DNA of 64,000 nt from Macropodus opercularis (Eukaryota; Chordata; Actinopteri; Anabantiformes; Osphronemidae): assembly GCA_030770545.1 (NCBI GenBank), contig CM061092.1, forward strand, positions 18,849,501 to 18,913,500, given 5' to 3'. Below, piece by piece: positions 25,879-37,965 of the stretch (position 1 is its first letter; each line of letters begins with the position of its first letter). A program made the translations under genes and the position numbers. A model generated the notes under the pieces. It saw only the letters and a list, made by a program, of their open reading frames with translations. It ran no database searches and was not told the DNA's origin.

Positions 25879-26281
25879 TTTGCGTAGTTAGTCCGTGAGT
25901 GACTGAGCTTTGAAAGTTTTTTAAAAAAAAAAATCAGATGGTGTTCATGAGAGAGAGCAGCTGACTGCAGTCCTTGAGAAGCCCGTTCAACTTAGCGTAG
26001 AGAGTCAACAGTGGTGTGACACGTGAGTGACCGAAAATGAGATACGCTCCTGCACTTCTGTTCACCTGCGGTTCATGACAAACTGATTGCAGTAGTTGGG
26101 ATGAGAAACTAAAAGTTCTTGCACAAACTGTTTTGGTATCGCAGTCTGAGTGGTATTTTTCCAATGTTCTTCGGAGCGAAGGTGTGCGGCAATGGCACGG
26201 AGGACACGTGGTCAGCAAACCTTACCGTGGATTATGGAAGGCCTGCATGCAAAGACCACAACTTCCAAGACCTTTTTCTGT

Positions 26282-26342
26282 GGCAGTGTGGCCGAGCACC
26301 CAAGGCGCTGGATTAAGGCTCCAGTCTCATTTAAGGTGTGGG
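26282..26342 (+). pseudogene. Truncated tRNA-Leu (AAG) pseudogene, unit 7
   Basis: Same truncation as unit 1. Confidence 0.85.
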
Positions 26343-27035
26343 ATCTCTTAGAAAGTTCTAAATTTATCAAAGCGTAACCTCACAATGTACAAACTTTCAG
26401 GCGTGGTAAATTCTCGCATGAGTTCAAGTTTCTCACGAATCCACTAGTGCCCCATGTGTGCGATACTGCTTCACGCTGAGCTGTAACAATCAAGCAGGTT
26501 TTGTGGAAACACCTTTGGCCAGACACACACTTCTTTGTATAGTAAGTTTGGAGTTCAAGGATCCAAGAGGTTAGGTACAGTGTCATTTCTTTTTCGTGAA
26601 CTGGTGCCTTTACACAGAACCAGTAGAAGCCTTTATTTCAAGGGGGCCCTAATGTGTAGGGGTTTCTCTTGTTTTTAAATCCGTCTGATTTGGAGAATCT
26701 ATGAACAAGTAATGGTGTAGGAGGCTGTAAATTGTTCATTGTGAGTCAAAATCTACCTGCAAACACTTTAGAGTTAAGCTCTGTGTTTGAAAATACATTG
26801 CACCTAACCTCTTAGATCCTTGAACTCAAAACCTACTATACAATAAAGTGCGTGTCTGGTCAAAGGTACTTCCACAAAACCCACTTGACTGTTAGAGCTC
26901 AGCGTCAAGTAAAATTGTATGATCTGTATGTAAAGCCACTATGGATATTCCACCCTGAGTCGCCTGTCTTAGGTCACACTGGCGTAATTGCTTTTTTGCT
27001 TTGCTTTGCTTTGCTTTGCTTTGCTTTGCTTTTAA

Positions 27036-27117
27036 GGTAGTGTGGCCGAGTGGTCTAAGGCGCTGGATTAAGGCTTCTGTCTCATTTGAGGCGTGGGTTC
27101 AAATCCCACCACTGCCA
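27036..27117 (+). tRNA. tRNA-Leu-AAG: tRNA-Leu (AAG), unit 7, weakened anticodon stem
   Basis: Anticodon stem 3' strand reads TTCTG for TCCAG, giving one U-U mismatch and one G-U pair. Seven GCTTT copies upstream. Confidence 0.85.
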
Positions 27118-27432
27118 AAACGCTCTGAGGCCAACAAAGCGTAACCTCTCAAAGTGCAGATATGTAGCGAATTCCCGTACGACTTCAAGTTTCTCATGAA
27201 TCCACTAGTGCCCCATGTGTATGATTCTACCTCACGCTGAGCCGTAACAATCAAGTAGGTTGTGTGGAGGCACCTTTGGTTGCACTCTGAGCTATACCTG
27301 CGTAGGCATTGTCCACACACTTCTTTGTATTATAGGTTTGGAGCTTGGGTACAATACAATTTCTTTCTCCTAAGCTTCTGCCATTACACGGAACACTTAA
27401 CTACACCCTAGTAGTAAACTAAAGGCTGTTTT

Positions 27433-27505
27433 CGAGCTAGCCAGGAGTCGAACCTAGAATCTTCTGATCCGAAGTCAGACGCGTTATCCATTACGCCACT
27501 AGCCC
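27433..27505 (-). tRNA. tRNA-Arg-TCG: tRNA-Arg (TCG), unit 7
   Basis: Consensus copy. Confidence 0.96.
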
Positions 27506-27604
27506 TGCTTTAGCTTGTGCACACATGTCGCAACATTGCCTGTACGCGATTGACAGCGACAAAGAGCATTGCATTGAACACCAAAACAAAGAAGAAGGTA
27601 TGAG

Positions 27605-27676
27605 TGCCGTGACCCGGATTCGAACCGGGGTTGCTGCGGCCACAACGCAGAGTACTAACCACTATACGATCACGGC
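27605..27676 (-). tRNA. tRNA-His-GTG: tRNA-His (GTG), unit 7
   Basis: Consensus gene. Confidence 0.97.
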
Positions 27677-27748
27677 TGGGTTGCTGCAACTGTGCCTCCG
27701 TGCGAGGTAAACAACTAGTCCTTATTACATCCAACTAAAGGCTGTTTT

Positions 27749-27821
27749 CGAGCTAGCCAGGAGTCGAACCTAGAATCTTCTGATCCGTAGTCAGACGCGT
27801 TATCCATTGCGCCACTAGCCC
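27749..27821 (-). tRNA. tRNA-Arg-ACG: tRNA-Arg (ACG), unit 8
   Basis: Consensus copy. Confidence 0.96.
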
Positions 27822-28282
27822 TGCGTTTGGGAGTGCATAGGTGTCACAATATTGCCTATACATCGTTGACAGGCAAACAAATATCTTCCCCCAGTTGTGG
27901 AGTTTGTCAGTTATCTGACAGTTTGCGAAGGTCGCAGGTGGCAAGAAAAGAAGCAGTAGTCATGTGTGTAGTTCTGAACTTTGCAACAACAAGCATAGCA
28001 TTGAATGCAATACATAATTGTCACAACATTGCATGTACCTGCTTAATATCGACAAAAATCTTCCTGCACGTACACGTTTTTTGAGTTTGGCACTTATGTG
28101 ACTGCTCGTGAAGGTTGCAGGTGTCAGAAAGTGGACCAGACGTCTTTGTGTGTAGTTGTAATCTTTGTAACAGGAAGCATAGCATTTAATGCAATGATCA
28201 CCAAAACAAACAAGTTAAGGGACGTCACAGTGACGAGACTGGGATTCGAACCGCAAATGCTGCAGTTTCTGACCGGCTCTCA

Positions 28283-28354
28283 AGCAGAGTGGCGCAGCGG
28301 AAGCGTGCTGGGCCCATAACCCAGAGGTCGATGGATCGAAACCATCCTCTGCTA
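28283..28354 (+). tRNA. tRNA-iMet-CAT: Initiator tRNA-Met (CAT), unit 8
   Basis: Consensus copy. Confidence 0.97.
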
Positions 28355-28573
28355 ATTGCGTTAGTGTTCGCCGTCAAGCTGTGTGATTAACACAGGGTAT
28401 ATGTTTTTGCCCTTTGCATTAAAGCACAAGTGTTCAGGGTTCTTTCCACCTCTTAATGGTTCAGCGATCTGTATGTAAAGCCACTGTGGACATTCCACCC
28501 CGAGTCGCCCGTCTCAGGCCAGCCTGGCATTAGTGCTTTCTTTGTTAGCCATGCATCAATTGCTTCCTTTTAA

Positions 28574-28655
28574 GGTAGTGTGGCCGAGTGGTCTAAGGCG
28601 CTGGATTTAGGCTCCAGTCTCAATTGAGGCGTGGGTTCAAATCCCACCGCTGCCA
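28574..28655 (+). tRNA. tRNA-Leu-TAG: tRNA-Leu (TAG), unit 8
   Basis: Consensus copy. Confidence 0.97.
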
Positions 28656-28739
28656 TTTTTGCATCTTCCGGGAGGCAATAGCAGGCAGTAATCTCCATGA
28701 ACGTTTAGTGGGTGACTGGGCCGTCAAGCTTGACGTGTA

Positions 28740-28795
28740 GCTGGGTTTAGGCTCCAGTCCCAATTGAGGCATGGCTTCAAATCCAACCACTGAAA
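28740..28795 (+). pseudogene. tRNA-Leu 3' fragment, unit 8
   Basis: Same dead copy as in unit 1. Confidence 0.8.
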
Positions 28796-29198
28796 TTTGC
28801 GTAGTTAGTCCGTGAGTGACTGAGCTTTGAAAGTTTTTTTAAAAAAAAAATCAGATGGTGTTCATGAGAGAGAGCAGCTGACTGCAGTCCTTGAGAAGCC
28901 CGTTCAACTTAGCGTAGAGAGTCAACAGTGGTGTGACACGTGAGTGACCGAAAATGAGATACGCTCCTGCACTTCTGTTCACCTGCGGTTCATGACAAAC
29001 TGATTGCAGTAGTTGGGATGAGAAACTAAAAGTTCTTGCACAAACTGTTTTGGTATCGCAGTCTGAGTGGTATTTTTCCAATGTTCTTCGGAGCGAAGGT
29101 GTGCGGCAATGGCACGGAGGACACGTGGTCAGCAAACCTTACCGTGGATTATGGAAGGCCTGCATGCAAAGACCACAACTTCCAAGACCTTTTTCTGT

Positions 29199-29259
29199 GG
29201 CAGTGTGGCCGAGCACCCAAGGCGCTGGATTAAGGCTCCAGTCTCATTTAAGGTGTGGG
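29199..29259 (+). pseudogene. Truncated tRNA-Leu (AAG) pseudogene, unit 8
   Basis: Same truncation as unit 1. Confidence 0.85.
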
Positions 29260-29942
29260 ATCTCTTAGAAAGTTCTAAATTTATCAAAGCGTAACCTCAC
29301 AATGTACAAACTTTCAGGCGTGGTAAATTCTCGCATGAGTTCAAGTTTCTCACGAATCCACTAGTGCCCCATGTGTGCGATACTGCTTCACGCTGAGCTG
29401 TAACAATCAAGCAGGTTTTGTGGAAACACCTTTGGCCAGACACACACTTCTTTGTATAGTAAGTTTGGAGTTCAAGGATCCAAGAGGTTAGGTACAGTGT
29501 CATTTCTTTTTCGTGAACTGGTGCCTTTACACAGAACCAGTAGAAGCCTTTATTTCAAGGGGGCCCTAATGTGTAGGGGTTTCTCTTGTTTTTAAATCCG
29601 TCTGATTTGGAGAATCTATGAACAAGTAATGGTGTAGGAGGCTGTAAATTGTTCATTGTGAGTCAAAATCTACCTGCAAACACTTTAGAGTTAAGCTCTG
29701 TGTTTGAAAATACATTGCACCTAACCTCTTAGATCCTTGAACTCAAAACCTACTATACAATAAAGTGCGTGTCTGGTCAAAGGTACTTCCACAAAACCCA
29801 CTTGACTGTTAGAGCTCAGCGTCAAGTAAAATTGTATGATCTGTATGTAAAGCCACTATGGATATTCCACCCTGAGTCGCCTGTCTTAGGTCAGACTGGC
29901 GTAATTGCTTTTTTGCTTTGCTTTGCTTTGCTTTGCTTTTAA

Positions 29943-30024
29943 GGTAGTGTGGCCGAGTGGTCTAAGGCGCTGGATTAAGGCTCCAGTCTCGTTTGAGGCG
30001 TGGGTTCAAATCCCACCACTGCCA
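29943..30024 (+). tRNA. tRNA-Leu-AAG: tRNA-Leu (AAG), unit 8
   Basis: Variable arm CTCGTTTGAG for CTCATTTGAG, as in unit 2; otherwise consensus. Confidence 0.96.
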
Positions 30025-30339
30025 AAACGCTCTGAGGCCAACAAAGCGTAACCTCTCAAAGTGCAGACATGTAGCGAATTCCCGTACGACTTCAAGTTTC
30101 TCATGAATCCACTAGTGCCCCATGTGTATGATTCTACCTCACGCTGAGCCGTAACAATCAAGTAGGTTGTGTGGAAGCACCTTTCGTTGCACTCTGAGCT
30201 ATACCTGCGTAGGCATTGTCCACACACTTCTTTGTATTATAGGTTTGGAGCTTGGGTACAACACAATTTCTTTCTCCTAAGCTTCTGCCATTACACGGAA
30301 CACTTAACTACACCCTAGTAGTAAACTAAAGGCTGTTTT

Positions 30340-30412
30340 CGAGCTAGCCAGGAGTCGAACCTAGAATCTTCTGATCCGAAGTCAGACGCGTTATCCATTA
30401 CGCCACTAGCCC
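30340..30412 (-). tRNA. tRNA-Arg-TCG: tRNA-Arg (TCG), unit 8
   Basis: Consensus copy. Confidence 0.96.
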
Positions 30413-30511
30413 TGCTTTAGCTTGTGCACACATGTCGCAACATTGCCTGTACGCGATTGACAGCGATAAAGAGCATTGCATTGAACACCAAAACAAAGAA
30501 GAAGGTATCAG

Positions 30512-30583
30512 TGCCGTGACCCGGATTCGAACCGGGGTTGCTGCGGCCACAACGCAGAGTACTGACCACTATACGATCACGGC
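30512..30583 (-). tRNA. tRNA-His-GTG: tRNA-His (GTG), unit 8
   Basis: One D-loop change (GGTCAGTAC on the minus strand), shared with unit 15; stems intact. Confidence 0.95.
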
Positions 30584-30655
30584 TGGGTTGCTGCAACTGT
30601 GCCTCCGTGCGAGGTAAACAACTAGTCCTTATTACATCCAACTAAAGGCTGTTTT

Positions 30656-30728
30656 CGAGCTAGCCAGGAGTCGAACCTAGAATCTTCTGATCCGTAGTCA
30701 GACGCGTTATCCATTGCGCCACTAGCCC
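30656..30728 (-). tRNA. tRNA-Arg-ACG: tRNA-Arg (ACG), unit 9
   Basis: Consensus copy. Confidence 0.96.
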
Positions 30729-31189
30729 TGCGTTTGGGAGTGCATAGGTGTCACAATATTGCCTATACATCGTTGACAGGCAAACAAATATCTTCCCCCA
30801 GTTGTGGAGTTTGTCAGTTATCTGACAGTTTGCGAAGGTCGCAGGCGGCAAGAAAAGAAGCAGTAGTCATGTGTGTAGTTCTGAACTTTGCAACAACAAG
30901 CATAGCATTGAATGCAATACATAATTGTCACAACATTGCATGTACCTGCTTAATATCGACAAAAATCTTCCTGCACGTACACGTTTACTGAGTTTGGCAC
31001 TTATGTGACTGCTCGTGAAGGTTGCAGGTGTCAGAAAGTGGACCAGACGTCTTTGTGTGTAGTTGTAATCTTTGTAACAGGAAGCATAGCATTTAATGCA
31101 ATGATCACCAAAACAAACAAGTTAAGGGACGTCACAGTGACGAGACTGGGATTCGAACCGCAAATGCTGCAGTTTCTGACCGGCTCTCC

Positions 31190-31261
31190 AGCAGAGTGGC
31201 GCAGCGGAAGCGTCCTGGGCCCATAACCCAGAGGTCGATGGATCGAAACCATCCTGTGCTA
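31190..31261 (+). tRNA. tRNA-iMet-CAT: Initiator tRNA-Met (CAT), unit 9, damaged
   Basis: Two private changes: G26 to C (GCGTCCTGGG) and C68 to G in the acceptor 3' strand (CTGTGCT), giving a G5-G68 clash. Probably impaired. Confidence 0.82.
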
Positions 31262-31480
31262 ATTGCGTTAGTGTTCGCCGTCAAGCTGTGTGATTAACAC
31301 AGGGTATATGTTTTTGCCGTTTGCATTAAAGCACAAGTGTTCAGGGTTCTTTCCACCTCTTAATGGTTCAGCGATCTGTATGTAAAGCCACTGTGGACAT
31401 TCCACCCCGAGTCGCCCGTCTCAGGCCAGCCTGGCATTAGTGCTTTCTTTGTTAGCCATGCATCAATTGCTTCCTTTTAA

Positions 31481-31562
31481 GGTAGTGTGGCCGAGTGGTC
31501 TAAGGCGCTGGATTTAGGCTCCAGTCTCAATTGAGGCGTGGGTTCAAATCCCACCGCTGCCA
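31481..31562 (+). tRNA. tRNA-Leu-TAG: tRNA-Leu (TAG), unit 9
   Basis: Consensus copy. Confidence 0.97.
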
Positions 31563-31646
31563 TTTTTGCATCTTCCGGGAGGCAATAGCAGGCAGTAATC
31601 TCCATGAACGTTTAGTGGGTGACTGGGCCGTCAAGCTTGACGTGTA

Positions 31647-31702
31647 GCTGGGTTTAGGCTCCAGTCCCAATTGAGGCATGGCTTCAAATCCAACCACTGA
31701 AA
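31647..31702 (+). pseudogene. tRNA-Leu 3' fragment, unit 9
   Basis: Same dead copy as in unit 1. Confidence 0.8.
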
Positions 31703-32105
31703 TTTGCGTAGTTAGTCCGTGAGTGACTGAGCTTTGAAAGTTTTTTAAAAAAAAAAATCAGATGGTGTTCATGAGAGAGAGCAGCTGACTGCAGTCCTTG
31801 AGAAGCCCGTTCAACTTAGCGTAGAGAGTCAACAGTGGTGTGACACGTGAGTGACCGAAAATGAGATACGCTCCTGCACTTCTGTTCACCTGCGGTTCAT
31901 GACAAACTGATTGCAGTAGTTGGGATGAGAAACTAAAAGTTCTTGCACAAACTGTTTTGGTATCGCAGTCTGAGTGGTATTTTTCCAATGTTCTTCGGAG
32001 CGAAGGTGTGCGGCAATGGCACGGAGGACACGTGGTCAGCAAACCTTACCGTGGATTATGGAAGGCCTGCATGCAAAGACCACAACTTCCAAGACCTTTT
32101 TCTGT

Positions 32106-32166
32106 GGCAGTGTGGCCGAGCACCCAAGGCGCTGGATTAAGGCTCCAGTCTCATTTAAGGTGTGGG
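32106..32166 (+). pseudogene. Truncated tRNA-Leu (AAG) pseudogene, unit 9
   Basis: Same truncation as unit 1. Confidence 0.85.
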
Positions 32167-32839
32167 ATCTCTTAGAAAGTTCTAAATTTATCAAAGCGTA
32201 ACCTCACAATGTACAAACTTTCAGGCGTGGAAAATTCTCGCATGAGTTCAAGTTTCTCACGAATCCACTAGTGCCCCATGTGTGCGATACTGCTTCACGC
32301 TGAGCTGTAACAATCAAGCAGGTTTTGTGGAAACACCTTTGGCCAGACACACACTTCTTTGTATAGTAAGTTTGGAGTTCAAGGATCCAAGAGGTTAGGT
32401 ACAGTGTCATTTCTTTTTCGTGAACTGGTGCCTTTACACAGAACCAGTAGAAGCCTTTATTTCAAGGGGGCCCTAATGTGTAGGGGTTTCTCTTGTTTTT
32501 AAATCCGTCTGATTTGGAGAATCTATGAACAAGTAATGGTGTAGGAGGCTGTAAATTGTTCATTGTGAGTCAAAATCTACCTGCAAACACTTTAGAGTTA
32601 AGCTCTGTGTTTGAAAATACATTGCACCTAACCTCTTAGATCCTTGAACTCAAAACCTACTATACAATAAAGTGCGTGTCTGGTCAAAGGCACTTCCACA
32701 AAACCCACTTGACTGTTAGAGCTCAGCGTCAAGTAAAATTGTATGATCTGTATGTAAAGCCACTATGGATATTCCACCCTGAGTCGCCTGTCTTAGGTCA
32801 CACTGGCGTAATTGCTTTTTTGCTTTGCTTTGCTTTTAA

Positions 32840-32921
32840 GGTAGTGTGGCCGAGTGGTCTAAGGCGCTGGATTAAGGCTCCAGTCTCATTTGAGGCGTGG
32901 GTTCAAATCCCACCACTGCCA
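32840..32921 (+). tRNA. tRNA-Leu-AAG: tRNA-Leu (AAG), unit 9
   Basis: Consensus copy. Confidence 0.97.
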
Positions 32922-33236
32922 AAACGCTCTGAGGCCAACAAAGCGTAACCTCTCAAAGTGCAGACATGTAGCGAATTCCCGTACGACTTCAAGTTTCTCA
33001 TGAATCCACTAGTGCCCCATGTGTATGATTCTACCTCACGCTGAGCCGTATCAATCAAGTAGGTTGTGTGGAAGCACCTTTGGTTGCACTCTGAGCTATA
33101 CCTGCGTAGGCATTGTCCACACACTTCTTTATATTATAGGTTTGGAGCTTGGGTACAATACAATTTCTTTCTCCTAAGCTTCTGCCATTACACGGAACAC
33201 TTAACTACACCCTAGTAGTAAACTAAAGGCTGTTTT

Positions 33237-33309
33237 CGAGCTAGCCAGGAGTCGAACCTAGAATCTTCTGATCCGAAGTCAGACGCGTTATCCATTACGC
33301 CACTAGCCC
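33237..33309 (-). tRNA. tRNA-Arg-TCG: tRNA-Arg (TCG), unit 9
   Basis: Consensus copy. Confidence 0.96.
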
Positions 33310-33408
33310 TGCTTTAGCTTGTGCACACATGTCGCAACATTGCCTGTACGCGATTGACAGCGACAAAGAGCATTGCATTGAACACCAAAACAAAGAAGAA
33401 GGTATCAG

Positions 33409-33480
33409 TGCCGTGACCCGGATTCGAACCGGGGTTGCTGCGGCCACAACGCAGAGTACTAACCACTATACGATCACGGC
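33409..33480 (-). tRNA. tRNA-His-GTG: tRNA-His (GTG), unit 9
   Basis: Consensus copy. Confidence 0.97.
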
Positions 33481-33552
33481 TGGGTTGCTGCAACTGTGCC
33501 TCCGTGCGAGGTAAACAACTAGTCCTTATTACATCCAACTAAAGGCTGTTTT

Positions 33553-33625
33553 CGAGCTAGCCAGGAGTCGAACCTAGAATCTTCTGATCCGTAGTCAGAC
33601 GCGTTATCCATTGCGCCACTAGCCC
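33553..33625 (-). tRNA. tRNA-Arg-ACG: tRNA-Arg (ACG), unit 10
   Basis: Consensus copy. Confidence 0.96.
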
Positions 33626-34086
33626 TGCGTTTGGGAGTGCATAGGTGTCACAATATTGCCTATACATCGTTGACAGGCAAACAAATATCTTCCCCCAGTT
33701 GTGGAGTTTGTCAGTTATCTGACAGTTTGCGAAGGTCGCAGGCGGCAAGAAAAGAAGCAGTAGTCATGTGTGTAGTTCTGAACTTTGCAACAACAAGCAT
33801 AGCATTGAATGCAATACATAATTGTCACAACATTGCATGTACCTGCTTAATATCGACAAAAATCTTCCTGCACGTACACGTTTACTGAGTTTGGCACTTA
33901 TGTGACTGCTCGTGAAGGTTGCAGGTGTCAGAAAGTGGACCAGACGTCTTTGTGTGTAGTTGTAATCTTTGTAACAGGAAGCATAGCATTTAATGCAATG
34001 ATCACCAAAACAAACAAGTTAAGGGACGTCACAGTGACGAGACTGGGATTCGAACCGCAAATGCTGCAGTTTCTGACCGGCTCTCA

Positions 34087-34158
34087 AGCAGAGTGGCGCA
34101 GCGGAAGCGTGCTGGGCCCATAACCCAGAGGTCGATGGATCGAAACCATCCTCTGCTA
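34087..34158 (+). tRNA. tRNA-iMet-CAT: Initiator tRNA-Met (CAT), unit 10
   Basis: Consensus copy. Confidence 0.97.
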
Positions 34159-34377
34159 ATTGCGTTAGTGTTCGCCGTCAAGCTGCGTGATTAACACAGG
34201 GTATATGTTTTTGCCCTTTGCATTAAAGCACAAGTGTTCAGGGTTCTTTCCACCTCTTAATGGTTCAGCGATCTGTATGTAAAGCCACTGTGGACATTCC
34301 ACCCCGAGTCGCCCGTCTCAGGCCAGCCTGGCATTAGTGCTTTCTTTGTTAGCCATGCATCAATTGCTTCCTTTTAA

Positions 34378-34459
34378 GGTAGTGTGGCCGAGTGGTCTAA
34401 GGCGCTGGATTTAGGCTCCAGTCTCAATTGAGGCGTGGGTTCAAATCCCACCGCTGCCA
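34378..34459 (+). tRNA. tRNA-Leu-TAG: tRNA-Leu (TAG), unit 10
   Basis: Consensus copy. Confidence 0.97.
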
Positions 34460-34543
34460 TTTTTGCATCTTCCGGGAGGCAATAGCAGGCAGTAATCTCC
34501 ATGAACGTTTAGTGGGTGACTGGGCCGTCAAGCTTGACGTGTA

Positions 34544-34599
34544 GCTGGGTTTAGGCTCCAGTCCCAATTGAGGCATGGCTTCAAATCCAACCACTGAAA
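34544..34599 (+). pseudogene. tRNA-Leu 3' fragment, unit 10
   Basis: Same dead copy as in unit 1. Confidence 0.8.
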
Positions 34600-35002
34600 T
34601 TTGCGTAGTTAGTCCGTGAGTGACTGAGCTTTGAAAGTTTTTTTTTAAAAAAAATCAGATGGTGTTCATGAGAGAGAGCAGCTGACTGCAGTCCTTGAGA
34701 AGCCCGTTCAACTTAGCGTAGAGAGTCAACAGTGGTGTGACACGTGAGTGACCGAAAATGAGATACGCTCCTGCACTTCTGTTCACCTGCGGTTCATGAC
34801 AAACTGATTGCAGTAGTTGGGATGAGAAACTAAAAGTTCTTGCACAAACTGTTTTGGTATCGCAGTCTGAGTGGTATTTTTCCAATGTTCTTCGGAGCGA
34901 AGGTGTGCGGCAATGGCACGGAAGACACGTGGTCAGCAAACCTTACCGTGGATTATGGAAGGCCTGCATGCAAAGACCACAACTTCCAAGACCTTTTTCT
35001 GT

Positions 35003-35063
35003 GGCAGTGTGGCCGAGCACCCAAGGCGCTGGATTAAGGCTCCAGTCTCATTTAAGGTGTGGG
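35003..35063 (+). pseudogene. Truncated tRNA-Leu (AAG) pseudogene, unit 10
   Basis: Same truncation as unit 1. Confidence 0.85.
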
Positions 35064-35741
35064 ATCTCTTAGAAAGTTCTAAATTTATCAAAGCGTAACC
35101 TCACAATGTACAAACTTTCAGGCGTGGTAAATTCTCGCATGAGTTCAAGTTTCTCACGAATCCACTAGTGCCCCATGTGTGCGATACTGCTTCACGCTGA
35201 GCTGTAACAATCAAGCAGGTTTTGTGGAAACACCTTTGGCCAGACACACACTTCTTTGTATAGTAAGTTTGGAGTTCAAGGATCCAAGAGGTTAGGTACA
35301 GTGTCATTTCTTTTTCGTGAACTGGTGCCTTTACACAGAACCAGTAGAAGCCTTTATTTCAAGGGGGCCCTAATGTGTAGGGGTTTCTCTTGTTTTTAAA
35401 TCCGTCTGATTTGGAGAATCTATGAACAAGTAATGGTGTAGGAGGCTGTAAATTGTTAATTGTGAGTCAAAATCTACCTGCAAACACTTTAGAGTTAAGC
35501 TCTGTGTTTGAAAATACATTGCACCTAACCTCTTAGATCCTTGAACTCAAAACCTACTATACAATAAAGTGCGTGTCTGGTCAAAGGTACTTCCACAAAA
35601 CCCACTTGACTGTTAGAGCTCAGCGTCAAGTAAAATTGTATGATCTGTATGTAAAGCCACTATGGATATTCCACCCTGAGTCGCCTGTCTTAGGTCACAC
35701 TGGCGTAATTGCTTTTTTGCTTTGCTTTGCTTTGCTTTTAA

Positions 35742-35823
35742 GGTAGTGTGGCCGAGTGGTCTAAGGCGCTGGATTAAGGCTCCAGTCTCATTTGAGGCGT
35801 GGGTTCAAATCCCACCACTGCCA
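35742..35823 (+). tRNA. tRNA-Leu-AAG: tRNA-Leu (AAG), unit 10
   Basis: Consensus copy. Confidence 0.97.
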
Positions 35824-36138
35824 AAACGCTCTGAGGCCAACAAAGCGTAACCTCTCAAAGTGCAGACATGTAGTGAATTCCCGTACGACTTCAAGTTTCT
35901 CATGAATCCACTAGTGCCCCATGTGTATGATTCTACCTCACGCTGAGCCGTAACAATCAAGTAGGTTGTGTGGAAGCACCTTTGGTTGCACTCTGAGCTA
36001 TACCTGCGTAGGCATTGTCCACACACTTCTTTGTATTACAGGTTTGGAGCTTGGGTACAATACAATTTCTTTCTCCTAAGCTTCTGCTATTACACGGAAC
36101 ACTTAACTACACCCTAGTAGTAAACTAAAGGCTGTTTT

Positions 36139-36211
36139 CGAGCTAGCCAGGAGTCGAACCTAGAATCTTCTGATCCGAAGTCAGACGCGTTATCCATTAC
36201 GCCACTAGCCC
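36139..36211 (-). tRNA. tRNA-Arg-TCG: tRNA-Arg (TCG), unit 10
   Basis: Consensus copy. Confidence 0.96.
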
Positions 36212-36310
36212 TGCTTTAGCTTGTGCACACATGTCGCAACATTGCCTGTACGCGATTGACAGCGACAAAGAGCATTGCATTGAACACCAAAACAAAGAAG
36301 AAGGTATCAG

Positions 36311-36382
36311 TGCCGTGACCCGGATTCGAACCGGGGTTGCTGCGGCCACAACGCAGAGTACTAACCACTATACGATCACGGC
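36311..36382 (-). tRNA. tRNA-His-GTG: tRNA-His (GTG), unit 10
   Basis: Consensus copy. Confidence 0.97.
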
Positions 36383-36454
36383 TGGGTTGCTGCAACTGTG
36401 CCTCCGTGCGAGGTAAACAACTAGTCCTTATTACATCCAACTAAAGGCTGTTTT

Positions 36455-36527
36455 CGAGCTAGCCAGGAGTCGAACCTAGAATCTTCTGATCCGTAGTCAG
36501 ACGCGTTATCCATTGCGCCACTAGCCC
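36455..36527 (-). tRNA. tRNA-Arg-ACG: tRNA-Arg (ACG), unit 11
   Basis: Consensus copy. Confidence 0.96.
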
Positions 36528-36988
36528 TGCGTTTGGGAGTGCATAGGTGTCACAATATTGCCTATACATCGTTGACAGGCAAACAAATATCTTCCCCCAG
36601 TTGTGGAGTTTGTCAGTTATCTGACAGTTTGCGAAGGTCGCAGGCGGCAAGAAAAGAAGCAGTAGTCATGTGTGTAGTTCTGAACTTTGCAACAACAAGC
36701 ATAGCATTGAATGCAATACATAATTGTCACAACATTGCATGTACCTGCTTAATATCGACAAAAATCTTCCTGCACGTACACGTTTACTGAGTTTGGCACT
36801 TATGTGACTGCTCGTGAAGGTTGCAGGTGTCAGAAAGTGGACCAGACGTCTTTGTGTGTAGTTGTAATCTTTGTAACAGGAAGCATAGCATTTAATGCAA
36901 TGATCACCAAAACAAACAAGTTAAGGGACGTCACAGTGACGAGACTGGGATTCGAACCGCAAATGCTGCAGTTTCTGACCGGCTCTCA

Positions 36989-37060
36989 AGCAGAGTGGCG
37001 CAGCGGAAGCGTGCTGGGCCCATAACCCAGAGGTCGATGGATCGAAACCATCCTCTGCTA
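36989..37060 (+). tRNA. tRNA-iMet-CAT: Initiator tRNA-Met (CAT), unit 11
   Basis: Consensus copy. Confidence 0.97.
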
Positions 37061-37279
37061 ATTGCGTTAGTGTTCGCCGTCAAGCTGCGTGATTAACACA
37101 GGGTATATGTTTTTGCCCTTTGCATTAAAGCACAAGTGTTCAGGGTTCTTTCCACCTCTTAATGGTTCAGCGATCTGTATGTAAAGCCACTGTGGACATT
37201 CCACCCCGAGTCGCCCGTCTCAGGCCAGCCTGGCATTAGTGCTTTCTTTGTTAGCCATGCATCAATTGCTTCCTTTTAA

Positions 37280-37361
37280 GGTAGTGTGGCCGAGTGGTCT
37301 AAGGCGCTGGATTTAGGCTCCAGTCTCAATTGAGGCGTGGGTTCAAATCCCACCGCTGCCA
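37280..37361 (+). tRNA. tRNA-Leu-TAG: tRNA-Leu (TAG), unit 11
   Basis: Consensus copy. Confidence 0.97.
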
Positions 37362-37445
37362 TTTTTGCATCTTCCGGGAGGCAATAGCAGGCAGTAATCT
37401 CCATGAACGTTTAGTGGGTGACTGGGCCGTCAAGCTTGACGTGTA

Positions 37446-37501
37446 GCTGGGTTTAGGCTCCAGTCCCAATTGAGGCATGGCTTCAAATCCAACCACTGAA
37501 A
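37446..37501 (+). pseudogene. tRNA-Leu 3' fragment, unit 11
   Basis: Same dead copy as in unit 1. Confidence 0.8.
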
Positions 37502-37904
37502 TTTGCGTAGTTAGTCCGTGAGTGACTGAGCTTTGAAAGTTTTTTTTTAAAAAAAATCAGATGGTGTTCATGAGAGAGAGCAGCTGACTGCAGTCCTTGA
37601 GAAGCCCGTTCAACTTAGCGTAGAGAGTCAACAGTGGTGTGACACGTGAGTGACCGAAAATGAGATACGCTCCTGCACTTCTGTTCACCTGCGGTTCATG
37701 ACAAACTGATTGCAGTAGTTGGGATGAGAAACTAAAAGTTCTTGCACAAACTGTTTTGGTATCGCAGTCTGAGTGGTATTTTTCCAATGTTCTTCGGAGC
37801 GAAGGTGTGCGGCAATGGCACGGAAGACACGTGGTCAGCAAACCTTACCGTGGATTATGGAAGGCCTGCATGCAAAGACCACAACTTCCAAGACCTTTTT
37901 CTGT

Positions 37905-37965
37905 GGCAGTGTGGCCGAGCACCCAAGGCGCTGGATTAAGGCTCCAGTCTCATTTAAGGTGTGGG
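37905..37965 (+). pseudogene. Truncated tRNA-Leu (AAG) pseudogene, unit 11
   Basis: Same truncation as unit 1. Confidence 0.85.

Larger units (their letters stand above)
24797..27713. repeat. tRNA array unit 7
   Basis: 2,917 bp; longest GCTTT tract of the window (seven copies). T6A11. Confidence 0.95.
27714..30620. repeat. tRNA array unit 8
   Basis: 2,907 bp; five GCTTT copies. T7A10. Confidence 0.95.
30621..33517. repeat. tRNA array unit 9
   Basis: 2,897 bp; three GCTTT copies. T6A11. Confidence 0.95.
33518..36419. repeat. tRNA array unit 10
   Basis: 2,902 bp; four GCTTT copies, T9A8. Shares several private variants with unit 11 (for example GAAGACACG near 34921 and TTAATTGTG near 35457), so these two are recent duplicates of each other. 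Confidence 0.95.
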